The position numbers were made by a program, and so were the translations under genes. Shown here piece after piece: positions 11,661 to 22,952 of a stretch of DNA of 64,000 nucleotides; position 1 is the stretch's first letter; each line of letters begins with the position of its first letter. This DNA comes from Cornus controversa (Eukaryota > Streptophyta > Magnoliopsida > Cornales > Cornaceae): the NCBI GenBank assembly GCA_026545225.1, contig CM048852.1, positions 55,621,146 through 55,685,145 of the forward strand, given 5' to 3'. The notes under the pieces are model-generated. The model searched no databases and was not told the DNA's origin. It worked only from the letters and a program-made list of their open reading frames with translations.

Positions 11661-11812
11661 CACCACTTCATTGATGACCCTACCTGAGATTCCAACTTTC
11701 TTTCTCCTATCACTGATATGCATGCATACTTCATTTGAACACCACTTCATTGGTGAGCCTACCTGATATTCCAACTTTCTCTCTCCTATCACTGATATGC
11801 ATGCATTCTTTA
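11661..11812. repeat. 79-bp tandem duplication upstream of the DnaJ gene
   Basis: CACCACTTCATT starts at 11661 and again at 11740. Each copy runs through CCTACCTGA, ATTCCAACTTTC, CTCCTATCACTGATATGC and ATGCAT, with a few differences. Both copies contain GATATGCATGCAT, an RY-like (CATGCA) motif. The pair lies about 150-300 bp upstream of the start codon at 11966 and so probably lies in the promoter. Confidence 0.85.
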
Positions 11813-11965
11813 TTTTCTTACTTTATTCCTTTTTCAATCAATCAATTGACAGTTTGCTCAATCGTGCATGTATTGCCTGACCCGGGAGACTTCCACTAGA
11901 AACCTCAAAAGGCAAAGCCAAAAATCCCAGGCAGAGTGAGTAGAGAGAGAAAGAAAGAGAGAAGT

Positions 11966-14900
11966 ATGGGTGTGGATTACTACAAGATTCTTCAGGTGGA
12001 CCGAAACGTCAAAGACGATGACTTGAAGAAAGCGTATCGAAAGCTCTCCATGAAATGGCAACCAGACAAAAACCCTAACAACAAAAAAGAAGCCGAAGCC
12101 AAATTCAAACAAATCTCCGAAGCATATGATGTATGTATATGCTATATCTATACATCTTCAAAACACATACTACAATTTTGGTGATTTTTTATTCAATTAA
12201 CAAATTCCACAAATCTCAGAAGCATATGATCCATGTATATAATATACTAAATCTATAAGTGTGTAATCTCCAAAATCCTAATTAAAATTTAGTATTTTTT
12301 TGATTCAATCAACAGATTGTGACATGTATGTTTTCTAGGTTTTGAGTAATCCACAAAAGCGAACGGTCTATGACCAGTACGGTGAAGAGGGGTTGAAGGG
12401 ACAGGTGCCGCGGCCTGGTGCCGGTGGCTTTACCGGTGCGTCGGATGGCGGTCGTCCGACGATGTTCCGGTCCAAACCTCGGAGTGCTGACAACATATTC
12501 TCTGAGTATTTCGGGTTTTCCAGTCCATCAGGAGGGATGGGGGACGTGGGAGGGTCACGTGCCGCCTCGTCGGGGTTTCCGACGGGTATGTTTGACGACG
12601 ATATATTTGCGGCGTTTCGGGGTGGAGGCGGTGAGCCGTCCAGTAAGGGGGCAGCTATAGAGAGGACGTTGCCGTGTAGTTTGGAGGATTTGTACAAGGG
12701 GACTACTAAGAAGATGAAGATCTCGAGGGATGTTAATAATGCTACTGGGTAAGCTTCAGTTTGAGTCTTCATATATTTCGGTCTATGTTTCTCTTACGTT
12801 AATTGACTCTAGGATATAATTATTATTAGACAATATTTCAGATTAAACTCTTCTTATTTCATTATTTTTTATTATATTCTGAATTTTGGTTTCACATATC
12901 TATTTCTCCCATGGTTACCACTAGACAAACAGAATCTACAAAAAAAAAAAAAAAAAGGGTAAAAATTGTCCATTTTGCGTGTGATCAATTAAATCTTAAT
13001 TAATAATTATGAATAAAATCATAAAATCACCAAGAGTGTAGTCCAAATATTGAAATCATACACGTTTGATCGAATATTACCAGAGAAGGTATAAATGGTA
13101 ATTACCCTTAATTTTAACCAGGTTGAAATGAGTTTCAAGTGGAATTGGACCTTTCTGATTGGAACATATTGATGCTATATTATAAATTAATAGATTGCCA
13201 AAGCTGTTAGTTTCATAAATGAACCATAACACATAACATGTCAAGTCACTATCTTCGACACTTGCAAAGTATGTAACTTTTTTTTCTTACATTTACAATT
13301 GTTTAAGAACAAGTTTGTTATGTCATTTTTACTGTGGACGGTAAAACAAAGTTTTTTTGCCAATATATATATATATATATATCAAAGTTCATTTATTTGT
13401 CATTAATGTACTCTTTATGGGTTTTCACTTGCGTGCAAAAACTTCAGCATGGACTTTGTATGGTAAATATAATACACACACCTATATAGTTGTGTTACTG
13501 TGTATAGGTTTTAGGATCTTTTTGTGTCTCACACATGGACATGTTAAAAGGGTAGTACGTTCATGTGTCAATCTTTTTGTGTGTCTCCAAGGCTTGGTGT
13601 CTTCACTCCACATACACAAAATGAACCCAAGACATCTATTTATAGATGAGCTCACCGACTTTGCGAAGTCTGTTAGAGCAATCTAGATAGGGAGAAATCT
13701 TTTAGAGAGAAATGTCTAGAGAGAGGTATTGAGAAATTTCTAGAAGGGGAAAGATGGGAACTCTCTAGAGAAAATATTTAGGGAGCGGCAGTGTTGACTT
13801 CAACACTCCCCTCAACACTGACTCTCTTTAGATTCTTCCTTGTAATCATGCCAAGTTGCTTCAATCTCTTTTTCCATTGTCGCAACTCATTTGTGTTCTG
13901 AAAGGCTTCTTCATGTGTGACTAGCTCATTGACTTTATTTACTTCGGTCAAAACAATATTAGCATACTTAAGGCTTGGCTTTCTTTGCTTGCTCAATCTT
14001 CTTAGCTGCAACTGTCGGCTTTCTTCAATCTCTTCTTCTTCATTGGAAATTGCCTCATCTGGCAATCTACGATGTGTACCAGTTTTCTATGTGCTTTGTG
14101 TCCTTGATGGACCGTGCTTCAGTTTTTCATTTCCCGCGGACTCGTCAGCAACTTCTGGAGTTAGGTGATTGTCATTCTCTTGGTTGCTCCCCCATCATCT
14201 CATGTGTCTTATCTTCCAAGTCCTTATTATTCGACAATGCTGCTACTAAATCCCATGTCTGATTTTCTGTCAGTATTTCAAAAAAAAATTTCTACCTTTA
14301 CTATTATTGGCTCTTCATTCTTCAATTTTGGTTAATCTGTAACTTCCTTATTCACAACTTGGCCTCGAGCTTTGACTTCGGGTGTGACTAGTTCATTAAC
14401 AGCTACAGGCTCAGTTGTTGTTCCCTTCGGTTCTTCAGCTGTGGTTGGTAGGGCAACCACTACTTCTTCTGTGTGTGGCTCTTCTTTGATTTCCTCAACA
14501 AGAAGTTCAGGCTTCATTTCTTGAGTTTCTTCTTTCACAAAATCGGCTTGCTCAAACACCGAACAAGATGCTTCAAAGTCCCAATCACCTTCACTATTAA
14601 TTTCTTGGCTATTAGATGTCATTAAGAAAGATACTTCAAAGTTGCACTCTTCTTCGGTGGATTCAAACACCAAGAAAGATGCTTTGAAATCCCATTCTTC
14701 TTCATACTTGATTTCTTGGCTATTAGATGTCACCAGATTTCTTTCTACTGCCAGCAGTCCCTGGCATAGTGGCCCCTTTTTGCCATAGTTAAAGCACTCG
14801 ATGTTATGCCTCCTGGAATACTCAGAGCATTGCCCATCCTTTTGTCCACTTGGTTGGGCTCCCCCTTCGTGAGAGTTTCTGTTCTGTTGCCATGAGATTC

Positions 14901-17900
14901 TTTCTTTCTGACGTGAGCTTTTCTCTTCATTCGAACTTTTTGCTGCATTTTGTCCTTTGACTCTGCCTCTTGTATTATTGCTAAAGAGTGCTTCCTCGTC
15001 ACCCTTTAGCGAGTCCCCACTCATCTGTTTGTTTAGGGTCTCCTGATTGGTTAACAAGTTTTCCAACTCAACGAAAGTGGGTTGAGTTGGCCACCCACGT
15101 ATCGCCTTAATAAATCCGTTATATTCGGGCTTTAGGCCTCGAATAATTATCCTCCTCATCCCTTGCTCGCTACTTTTTGATTCCGGATCCAATAATGATA
15201 TTTCACAACATAAATCTTTAATTTTCTTAAAATATTGAATAATTGAGTAATTGACATACCTTAGTGTGTGGTGGTCATTAACTTGTTCTCCAACATTTGA
15301 AGGCAAGCATCATTCGTCTTCGAGAAGAGCGAGGTGAGAGTGTCACACGTGTCCTTTGGTGTCCTTGTATCTTTAATGTATCCCAATAAATCGGGCTAGT
15401 TTGATATCTTGAGTGCATACATCGCTTTTCCCGCTTTAATTTTCAAATTTAATAATGCCTCGGCATTCTCACTGGGAGGTGGTGTGGTGTCGCTACCACC
15501 AACTATCTCTCACAGATCTTGTCCTTCAAAATAGGAGATACAAGTGCTCTATATTTGGTAATTGGTGTGATTAAACTTTGTAATCCCACCAACTATGTTA
15601 GTCAAGTCTACCATAGTGATCACGTACCTTATCGAGCTGTTCCAGACCAGTTGGCTCCTCATAGTCCCAGACTGTGTGTACTTACGATTTATTAGCAACA
15701 CTTCGTCTAAGTATCCCGACCACTTCCAATCTTCTGGCAGCACCTTCTCTAGCTGGTCCCCATCTGATCTCAACAGTACTTCCAATAGGCAGTCTGTGAC
15801 CGTCTAGCTCTAATATCAAATTGTTGACCACAATGGAAGCCCTGAAACCAAATTGTTGAATTTAAAATAGTGGAACTTGGATACAAGGAACAAAATATTT
15901 TAATAATACACAATGATACACAAAGATTTGGACACTTTTACAACTCACTCATACTCAACGGTTTGTATACAAGTCTCACACTTTTACAACTCACTCATAC
16001 TCAACTGTTTGTATACAAGTCTCACACAAGACACACTCACTGGCACTTTATACAACACATCACTTTGTCTGCCTCACCCACTCGTACAAGAGTTGTTCTC
16101 TTGTTTCTCAACCTCACAACACATCACACTTGTTGTTAGCTCACTCACACCAAGGCTTGGTGTCTTCACTCCACATACACAAAATCAACCCAAGACATCG
16201 ATTTATAGATGAGCTCACCGACTTTGCGAAGTCGGTTAGAGCATTCTAGAGAGAGATGAATCTTTAAGTAAGAATTGTCTAGAGAGAGGAATAGAGAAAT
16301 TCTAGAAGGGGAAAGATGGGAACTCTCTAGAGAGCAGCAGTGTTGACTTCAACAATATTTTCCTTTTCTTTCTACTTATAAATTTATATCTATGTGTTTT
16401 TCCTTTTCTTTCCTTTTTTGTCTCCCAATTTGTTTCTTCTTTCATTCCCAAGTATTAGTTGTGTCGGTGAAGGAGAGGGTGGTTGTAGCATCAGAAGATG
16501 TGTTAAGAGTCGAGGGAAAGAGTTTGGTGCCTTTTAAATTTGGTATCCACAATTGCCAAATCATTAAGCGGAACAAGTTCTTTTTGGCAAGTTTGGAAGC
16601 AGCAGGAGTGTCATATATTGTTGATGAGGGAAAGAGTTGCAATTTATAGGTTTATGCCATGTCTGGGAATTTTTAGAGTTTTTGGCACCTTCTAGGCTTA
16701 GGATAAGCAATTCCAAGGTGTGAGCTTTTTGGTTGGTGATTGACAAATTTTGTGGTTTTAGGAGGAAAATTGGTGTCGACGCATTCCATGATGCTAGATG
16801 TTTTTGGCCTTCTTTTAGATCACTCAATGAAGGAACTTTCATGTGCCATTTCATGACTAATTACAAATATGATGTGGGTTGTGACTTTGTACACTTCTAG
16901 AGGACTAAATAGTATGTTTTGAGTGAACATATAAGAGAGGCCAAAATCTGGTCATAATTGACAATTGCATGATATATTTGATGGCATATATATCATTGTA
17001 TGATTGGAAAAGTGACTGGTGAACACTAGTTATTCTTAACTGCCTGGCAGGCATCGGAAGCGGGTAATTTCACTGTTCAAAAGATATTGGGCTGTGATAA
17101 CATCAATAACATAAAGGGGAGTAGAATCTTACTCACAGGTCATTTTATATAGGAGCACATCTGCTCTTTGAGCAGTGTCTGGTCTAAAATTGCCTGAAAC
17201 TACTGGACAAGCAAGCACTTCAATAATGAAGAATGAGTACATACATCCATGGACAATGGTGCTGTTAGAATTTTTCTGGGCATATCCTGATTCATTGGTA
17301 AAAGGCCATTATAATTTATTGGTGGTGGTCTCATCAATTCAGGGTGCTGGAAATCCAACTTTGTAGCACAAAGCAGTTACCCTTATACTTGAAATCTGTG
17401 TTCTCTCGCTCGTCAACTCAGGTTTTATTACCGGACCAAGCCCTAGCTCTTAACGAGTTTCAGTAGTGAACAATTTAATTTGGTTCCCTGTTGTAGAGCA
17501 GAGGAAGGTGTATTCAGTATACTGACTCTTATGAGTTTCAATTTCTACAATAAGTGATTAAATTTATATGATGCGAAGAAAATCTGCGACCTTATAAATG
17601 AAGTTGTGAGTGGCCGAGAGATTCCCAGTGTTCAATCTAGATATAGTTTAGACCAAAGTTATAATAGTTTGTGTTTCTATGGCTTTTTGCTATCTAATAT
17701 TTATTTTCTTGTGCAGGAGACTCACCACAGTGGAGGAAATTCTTACAATTGAGATCAAGCCAGGTTGGAAGAAGGGAACAAAAATAACTTTTCCAGAGAA
17801 GGGAAATGAACAGCGAGGTATCATCCCCTCAGACCTTGTCTTCATTATTGATGAGAAGCCTCACAGTGTCTTCAAGAGGGACGGGAATGATCTCATCGTC

Positions 17901-18158
17901 ACGCAGAAGATTTCTCTTGTGGAAGCTCTGACAGGTTACACTGCACAGTTGACAACCCTTGATGGGAGGAATCTGATAATTCCAATAAACTCTGTCATTA
18001 GTCCCACATATGAAGAAGAAGTTGAAGGAGAGGGAATGCCCATCACCAAGGAACCTTCAAGAAAAGGGAACTTGACAATTAAATTCAACATCAAGTTCCC
18101 TACCAGGTTTACTTCAGAGCAGAAATCTGTTATTAAACGAGCTATGACTTCTTGTTGA
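11966..18158 (+). CDS. DnaJ/Hsp40 co-chaperone, class B (DNAJB-like); exons 11966-12130, 12339-12748, 17717-18158
   Basis: The three exons join in frame to 338 codons plus a stop. Exon 1 (55 codons) is the J domain: [12 protein letters not shown], helix [13 protein letters not shown], then [20 protein letters not shown]. It ends at a GTATGT donor. Exon 2 begins [21 protein letters not shown] after a TTTTCTAG acceptor. It continues with a Gly/Phe-rich linker ([35 protein letters not shown]) and the start of C-terminal domain I ([18 protein letters not shown]), then ends GG|GTAAGC. Exon 3 follows TTGTGCAG and encodes the rest of domain I and domain II ([21 protein letters not shown], then [10 protein letters not shown], and [16 protein letters not shown]). 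There is no cysteine-rich zinc region, so it is class B (Sis1/DNAJB1 type). Family members work with cytosolic Hsp70 in folding. Oddity: residues 32-34 are QPD, not HPD (CAA at 12059-12061). HPD is needed to stimulate Hsp70 ATPase, so activity may be lost or altered. Length is normal for the family. Confidence 0.92.
12131..12338 (+). other. DnaJ intron 1, with a partial copy of the exon 1 end
   Basis: This 208-bp GT-AG intron contains CAAATTCCACAAATCTCAGAAGCATATGAT (about 12201-12230; split here as CAAATTCCACAAATC and TCAGAAGCATATGAT), which repeats the last 30 or so bases of exon 1 plus the start of the intron. In the copy the donor GTATGT reads CCATGT, so it should not be used as a second donor. 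Confidence 0.75.
13588..13805 (-). repeat. Left terminal repeat of the intronic LTR element
   Basis: Aligns with about 16148-16354. Both end in GTTGACTTCAACA and share GATGAGCTCACCGACTTTGC. The two copies differ at many positions, which indicates an old insertion. Confidence 0.8.
15822..16354 (-). repeat. Right terminal repeat of the intronic LTR element
   Basis: 533 bp, TGTTGACC to TTCAACA. It contains an internal tandem duplication of about 47 bp (ACACTTTTACAACTCACTC near 15937 and again near 15984). Confidence 0.75.
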
Positions 18159-20572
18159 ACACTAGTGATACAACTCTACCAAACTCATGTAAGCTTGCAT
18201 TTATCTTCTTTGCTAGGTTTTATTGTAAAAAGGAAAATTCACGTGTGTTGCTGAATTTGGAATTTCAGTAGAGAAGTTGTTTAGTTGATGAACATTATTC
18301 TCCATGTTTATTCTCCATAATATATTATTTTCCATGTTGTGTTGCTTTTATATCTTGTGTGAATTGATATTTTTCTTGTTTGGATGGGGTTGCAACATCT
18401 CAAATTATCCCTGCCTCTTCTAAAATTTGAGCTCCTTTTAGGGGCCAGTGGTAACAGATCACCTTATAATAGTAAAATGAATTACTATACACTTTTATTT
18501 CCCCCCCCCCCCCCCCCCCAAGCAAATACAGAGCAATGAGAGGCATCCCCTTAAAACAAACAACCAGAGCCAACTAAGAAACTCCATTTCCAAAAGTTTG
18601 GCTAGGGGTTGAGGGAGATGGTGATGGATCTGGTTTGAGTTCGCGGTTCGGTGAGAAGGTTGTGAGATGGTGTTGATGAAGGAGGAAATGGGTTCGGCTA
18701 GAGAGAGAATTCTAGAGAGAGATAGAGTGATGCCGAGAGAGAGAAGGGTGACGGCTTGGAAACAAATTGGGTGTCTCATATAGGTCAGGCGGTGGTGGCC
18801 GCTGACCGTGGGTATGGTTGTGTATGGCAGCAAGGTTGTCTCATGGTGGCTTGGTGGTGATGGGAATGGTGAGCTGGGTCTTTCTTCTTGTGGCAGTTGG
18901 TTGATGGCTGAAGGTGTTGATGTGGGTTTCGGCTGGGGTGAGTTCCAAGTGGAAGTTTTGGGTTCCATGGGTGGAGCTTGTGGGCTGAATTTGGGTTGTG
19001 TTCAGTTTCAAATTGGTTCTATTTGGTGGCTAGATTGTGGGCTTTAGGCGAGGCTAGCTTGTGGATGCATGGCTTGGTTTTCAAATTGGGCTGAATTTGA
19101 ATGTTTGGAATTTAAATTGGTTATGGTGATTGTGGGTTAGATGATGGGTTTTTGTTGGGCTCAATATTTGTGGGTTGAATTGATTGAAATGGGCTGCCAT
19201 CTTAGAGCAAGAATTGGGCTTATTTCGGTTGGGCCAAGTAAATTTAATGAACATAGGCCTTTGAGTTAAGATTGGCATTAGACTCAAAGGCATGAATGGA
19301 TAGATAGATATCTAATAACAATCAATACCTGACTCTCTCATGAGCAACGTGACTTTCCTATGCAAATTTATTGAGTTTATACCACAAAAAGTATAACTTT
19401 AAAATAAAAAGGATATGAGTATTTGTCACACCCGCATTATCTGAATTTTTATTGAAATACATCCCAATGTGACTAAGTTTGACCACTAAAATATATACCA
19501 AATCATGGAGAATATATGATTCTTGAAGAAAGAAATGAAGGAAAACGCTTTTTGGTTTTGCAAAAGCATGTGATTTGTTATAACAATTGCATTTTTTACA
19601 AAATAAAAAATAAAAAATCATTCATTTCAAAGTGTATAAATAGAACACAAATTAATTATTATTTATATAAAAGAGTGGAATAGAGCACATATATATAAAC
19701 ATTGCATTGTATATAACTTTACAGGAACATGTACAGTTAACCCATTACAAAAATGTACCCAACATCTGAAACCAAAAAAGAAAAATCAGCGGCCTTAACT
19801 CATTAATATGATCTATTCACTTAACAAAATACAACATCAAAAGTATCAAAAGTACATCTCTCCAAAACCCTTCCAGCATTTGGAAGAAGTCCTGTTCTGC
19901 AAGAGTGGTTCACCCATGTGCTGCCCTGCCCGTGCATATATTTTTCCTTCACATAAGATTTCAAGATTGTAGTTAATCACAATACACTAGAAAGGACAAG
20001 CAAAGCCCAACAAGACAACCCAACCAACCAATTGAACTATAAAGTAGCTTAGCCGAGAATTGAAACAAATAAATTCTTGAATAAAAATACCATTGATTAA
20101 AAATTTTGAGGTTTTCTTTATTCCACAACCAAGAAATTCAAGAACCAAAACACCAATTCAGTAATCCAGGTTTAGCATATATTCATGCGACCATCATCAA
20201 TATCCAAGAATCTTAATTCCCATGTAGAAATTTCTATAAAAGTTGAAAACCCATTTGTGAAAGGAAACATGGTGGGCTCCTGGTTTACCATCAGATTTTG
20301 TCTTTAAAATAACTAACAAAGGAGTAACAAGTTAAATACAATACAAAATCATCCTTAAAAGGAAAACCAACTCAATCTAAATTGAATGTTACATGTACAA
20401 GTCGATAATATGAAACTATAGAGTGAAAGAAAGAGTGAGAAACAGAGGAACAATGATGAAATGTGGTGACCTAGATCTTTCCACAAAATATGTAATAATG
20501 GACAATTCTATATTTGTGAAGATTTACAACATGCATAGATGAAAGTGAGAGGAAAGAGAAAGTGAGAAGCAA
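18159..20572. other. Intergenic sequence after the DnaJ gene
   Basis: The first 300 bp should hold the DnaJ 3' untranslated region; no clear AATAAA was seen. A run of 19 C lies at 18501-18519. The stretch 18530-19300 is unusually rich in G on the + strand (GGTGG, GGGTT, GGCTT phrases). It gives only low-complexity open frames, such as a Pro/Ser-rich minus-strand frame at 18968-18495, and looks like decayed repeat. From 19300 to 20570 nothing was recognised. Confidence 0.4.
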
Positions 20573-20664
20573 AAACCTGAATGATCTCGCGCTAGAGGAG
20601 AGAGAAAGTGATGAGCCGAAACCTGAATGATCTCGCGCTAGAGGAGAGAGAAAGTGATGAGCCA
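20573..20664. repeat. 46-bp tandem duplication
   Basis: AAACCTGAATGATCTCGCGC starts at 20573 and again at 20619. Each copy continues with TAGAGGAGAGAGAAAGTGAT. The two copies are nearly identical, suggesting a fairly recent event. Confidence 0.9.
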
Positions 20665-20999
20665 TTTCTTCTCGTCGGAGGAGGAGTTCACGGTGAACAA
20701 TGGAGGAGATGCGGCTGGCGATGGTGAAGATCGGCTTTGGGGAAGGTTGATACGGTTTTAATTAGGACACAAACGAAAAAAGCAGAATATTGAAATTGGT
20801 TGTTTGGCACAAAAGCTCTGCTACAGTGTGTTCACTTACCGCTACAGTGTTCAGAGGCTTCTGCGTGCTACAGTGTGTACAGTGTTTGTTTAAGTGTGTT
20901 TGAACTTTTTATAAACAAAACAAATATTATCAAAAACATGTTTTTGATGCAAATTTGTTTAAATAAATAATAAACATAAATGGTTATCAAACGGACCTT
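20665..20999. other. Unassigned repeat ending at the LINE fragment
   Basis: This region contains three GCTACAGTGT phrases near 20818-20880 and ends ATGGTTATCAAACGGACC, a closing phrase often seen at the ends of plant DNA-transposon-like repeats. LINE coding sense starts immediately after it. The matching left end was not located with confidence. Confidence 0.35.
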
Positions 21000-21540
21000 A
21001 GTCTATTATTCATTAACTTGGTTATGATCTTGTAGACAATAGAGCACAAGGAAATAGGCCTATCTGGACCAAGGCTCTTGTCTGGACCTAATCGATCCAC
21101 CATATTCTTCATTTACCCTGCAGTCAATAGAGCTTCCAGTCTTTGAGCTTCCCTCTTGTGTAAACAGACCCTAGGAGTAACAGGGATTTCTGTAACACAT
21201 TGTTGGTGATTTGCACCAAACATTTTCTGATAGTATTCCACAAACCAATTTCTTATTTGATTAATAACATTTGACCATTCCCCTTTCTCATTCTGTATAA
21301 CAGAGATGGCATTAAAAGCATTGGGTTGAGCAACTTTCTGGTAGAAGAAACTTGTGCATCTATCATTATTCTGAAGTCAGTGAACTCTAGATTTTTGAGC
21401 CATCAGAGTTTCCTCATTTCTTAAGCCATTAACTAAATCAATTCTGGCTTGATTATCTTCCCTTACGGCTGATGAACCAGGCTCTGTTATCAGTGTGTTT
21501 CCATCCTGGTTCATACTTACACTCCTCTACTATATTTATT
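21000..21540 (-). mobile_element. L1-type LINE ORF2 fragment (endonuclease-RT junction and RT start)
   Basis: Minus-strand pieces read in order: a YTDNR-like phrase near 21500, SINVRMELVNGLRNEETL, LQNNDRCTSFFYQKVAQPNA, AISVIQNEKGEWSNVINQIR, and then, after an apparent internal loss, RPISLCSIVYKIITKLMN at about 21065-21010. These match the linker and the RT domain (NYRPISLCNVIYK motif) of plant L1 elements. Both ends are cut off and there are stops and frame changes, so it is a dead fragment. Confidence 0.75.
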
Positions 21541-22952
21541 GAAACGAGAGGCAACCTAATGATGTTCACCATGTGCATCTTCAGGGGATATACCGATGAA
21601 CTAGTTTAATCATTCAATATCAACTAACTTTAGGTTTGTTTGGCTCAATTTTCTGAAACGGTTATCTTGAAGTATTGTTAATAAAAGACTCAATTTCTAA
21701 ACACTCTTATTAAGTTATTTGAAAACTTCCTTCTTTTTCTTTCTAATATACTGCTATCTGATAAATAAACCAAACAGGTCCTTTATGTCCAAAAATTTTG
21801 CTATTTGTTAAATTGTAGGAATTTTTTGTCAAACCTGGTGCCAATAATTAAGATCCATTATGTCATCACCAATGATGTAATAATTCGTACCCTTATTCCA
21901 TCATATGGGATCTCTCTTCAGTACTAAAAAGAATATTAGGGACAGCCATATAAGAAAATGAAACCACCTAAGGTTGAAACTTGAAAATAGGATTTATGAA
22001 TAGCTATATGTATTATTCAGCTAATGATCGTATCCTAAATCTCATTATTTTATTACATTTATGTTAATATTAAATCCAGCAGTACTATGTTACTTTATAG
22101 TATATATAACAGATTTTCTACTATTCTTACTTAAGTATATATAGCATGGATATGTCTCAGTGAGAGGTTGGAGAATCTACAATGTTTTTGTCAACATTAA
22201 TGTTCTTGTTTTTTCCGTTAATTCTTTTTTTAGATGTTTCTTCTTAGCGCAAAATGTATAAGAGGCTTCCCCCAGCCATGACATTGAGTATAAAACACAA
22301 GAGTAAACTTTGAAGGTATCTAAGTTTTGGCTCATTTGATAAAATTTCTTCATGTAATTAAGTCAGATTAAATTTGTTCCATATCCGAAGTTGTATAATC
22401 ATTGTATAATCATGTAAATTCTTGTTCGACAAATCTGATATAAAACACACTGACAGTTCAAACCACTTTTTATCTGTACTTGACAGAGATTTCCATTCTG
22501 AGAGAAGATTTTAGGAAAGCAGGCATTTCTTGCTTGTTGCATACTTTTCTTTCCTTTCGCTGTTTGTAAAGATAGTTCTGAATTCTGATTCCTCTCCGGG
22601 CCAAAAATAAAAAAATTAACATTAGTAGATGATCCAGAGAAATAGTTCCCAATTAATGTGGATATGCATTGTCTATAAAGTAATAGTCCATACCTTGAAT
22701 GGCTAATGTATTCTTGCATTGTCTTTTTTTAAAAAAACAAAAAACAAATAAACTTTTGTTAAACTACTGAAATATAGAAGATATTTCTTTCTTATAGCCG
22801 GCTTGGCATTTTTTTAATGAGAGTTTCAGCCATCTCAATTCCTTCCTATAGAGTTCCCATGTTCTTCTTCTATGCTTCTCAGCTTGTGTGAAAAAATTAC
22901 TCTTTTTCCTATAAGTTCATCCACTACATGTCTTAAGATTCTTTAGAACATA
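21541..22952. other. Intergenic region and 5' flank of the 22953 gene
   Basis: No gene was recognised. From 22709 on the sequence is the upstream flank that is also present at 8923-9165. Conservation of this flank in the duplicate suggests that the promoter and leader of the following gene lie here. Confidence 0.5.

Larger units (their letters stand above)
13588..16354 (-). mobile_element. Gag-bearing Ty1/copia-type LTR element, non-autonomous fossil
   Basis: Direct repeats at 13588-13805 and at the end of 15822-16354 share CCAAGGCTTGGTGTCTTCAC through to GTTGACTTCAACA. The right repeat (533 bp) starts TGTTGACC and ends TTCAACA. Read on the minus strand, an initiator-methionine-tRNA-like primer site (TTTGATATTAGAGC, about 15805-15821) follows the right repeat, and a purine tract (TTGAGGGGAG, about 13806-13815) precedes the left one. 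Inside, 15306-14332 encodes a copia-type Gag with blocks such as [33 protein letters not shown] and a zinc-knuckle-like [12 protein letters not shown], followed by a long acidic Glu/Thr-rich tail. A short stretch at 14065-13778 resembles the start of a copia reverse transcriptase region. No other pol domain was recognised. It is broken, with at least a few breaks. It lies antisense within the DnaJ intron. Confidence 0.8.
12749..17716 (+). other. DnaJ intron 2 (about 5 kb), carrying an LTR element
   Basis: The intron runs from GTAAGC to TTGTGCAG. It holds an A-run (12940-12957), a (TA)n run near 13364-13381, and a gag-bearing LTR element at 13588-16354. The parts 12755-13587 and 16355-17716 have no recognised gene. 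The open frames near 16392-16649 and 17175-17366 resemble nothing known to me. Confidence 0.85.

Noticed and set aside
12368-12772. Antisense open frame of 134 codons over DnaJ exon 2
   Set aside because: It is the shadow of a real exon with strong GC-skewed coding; it has no known similarity.
16392-16649. 85-codon + strand frame within DnaJ intron 2
   Set aside because: No recognisable domain. It starts in a T-rich stretch and lacks splice links to the DnaJ exons.
18495-18968. 157-codon minus-strand frame rich in Pro and Ser
   Set aside because: Low-complexity reading that runs into the C/G homopolymer at 18501-18519. No conserved block was seen.
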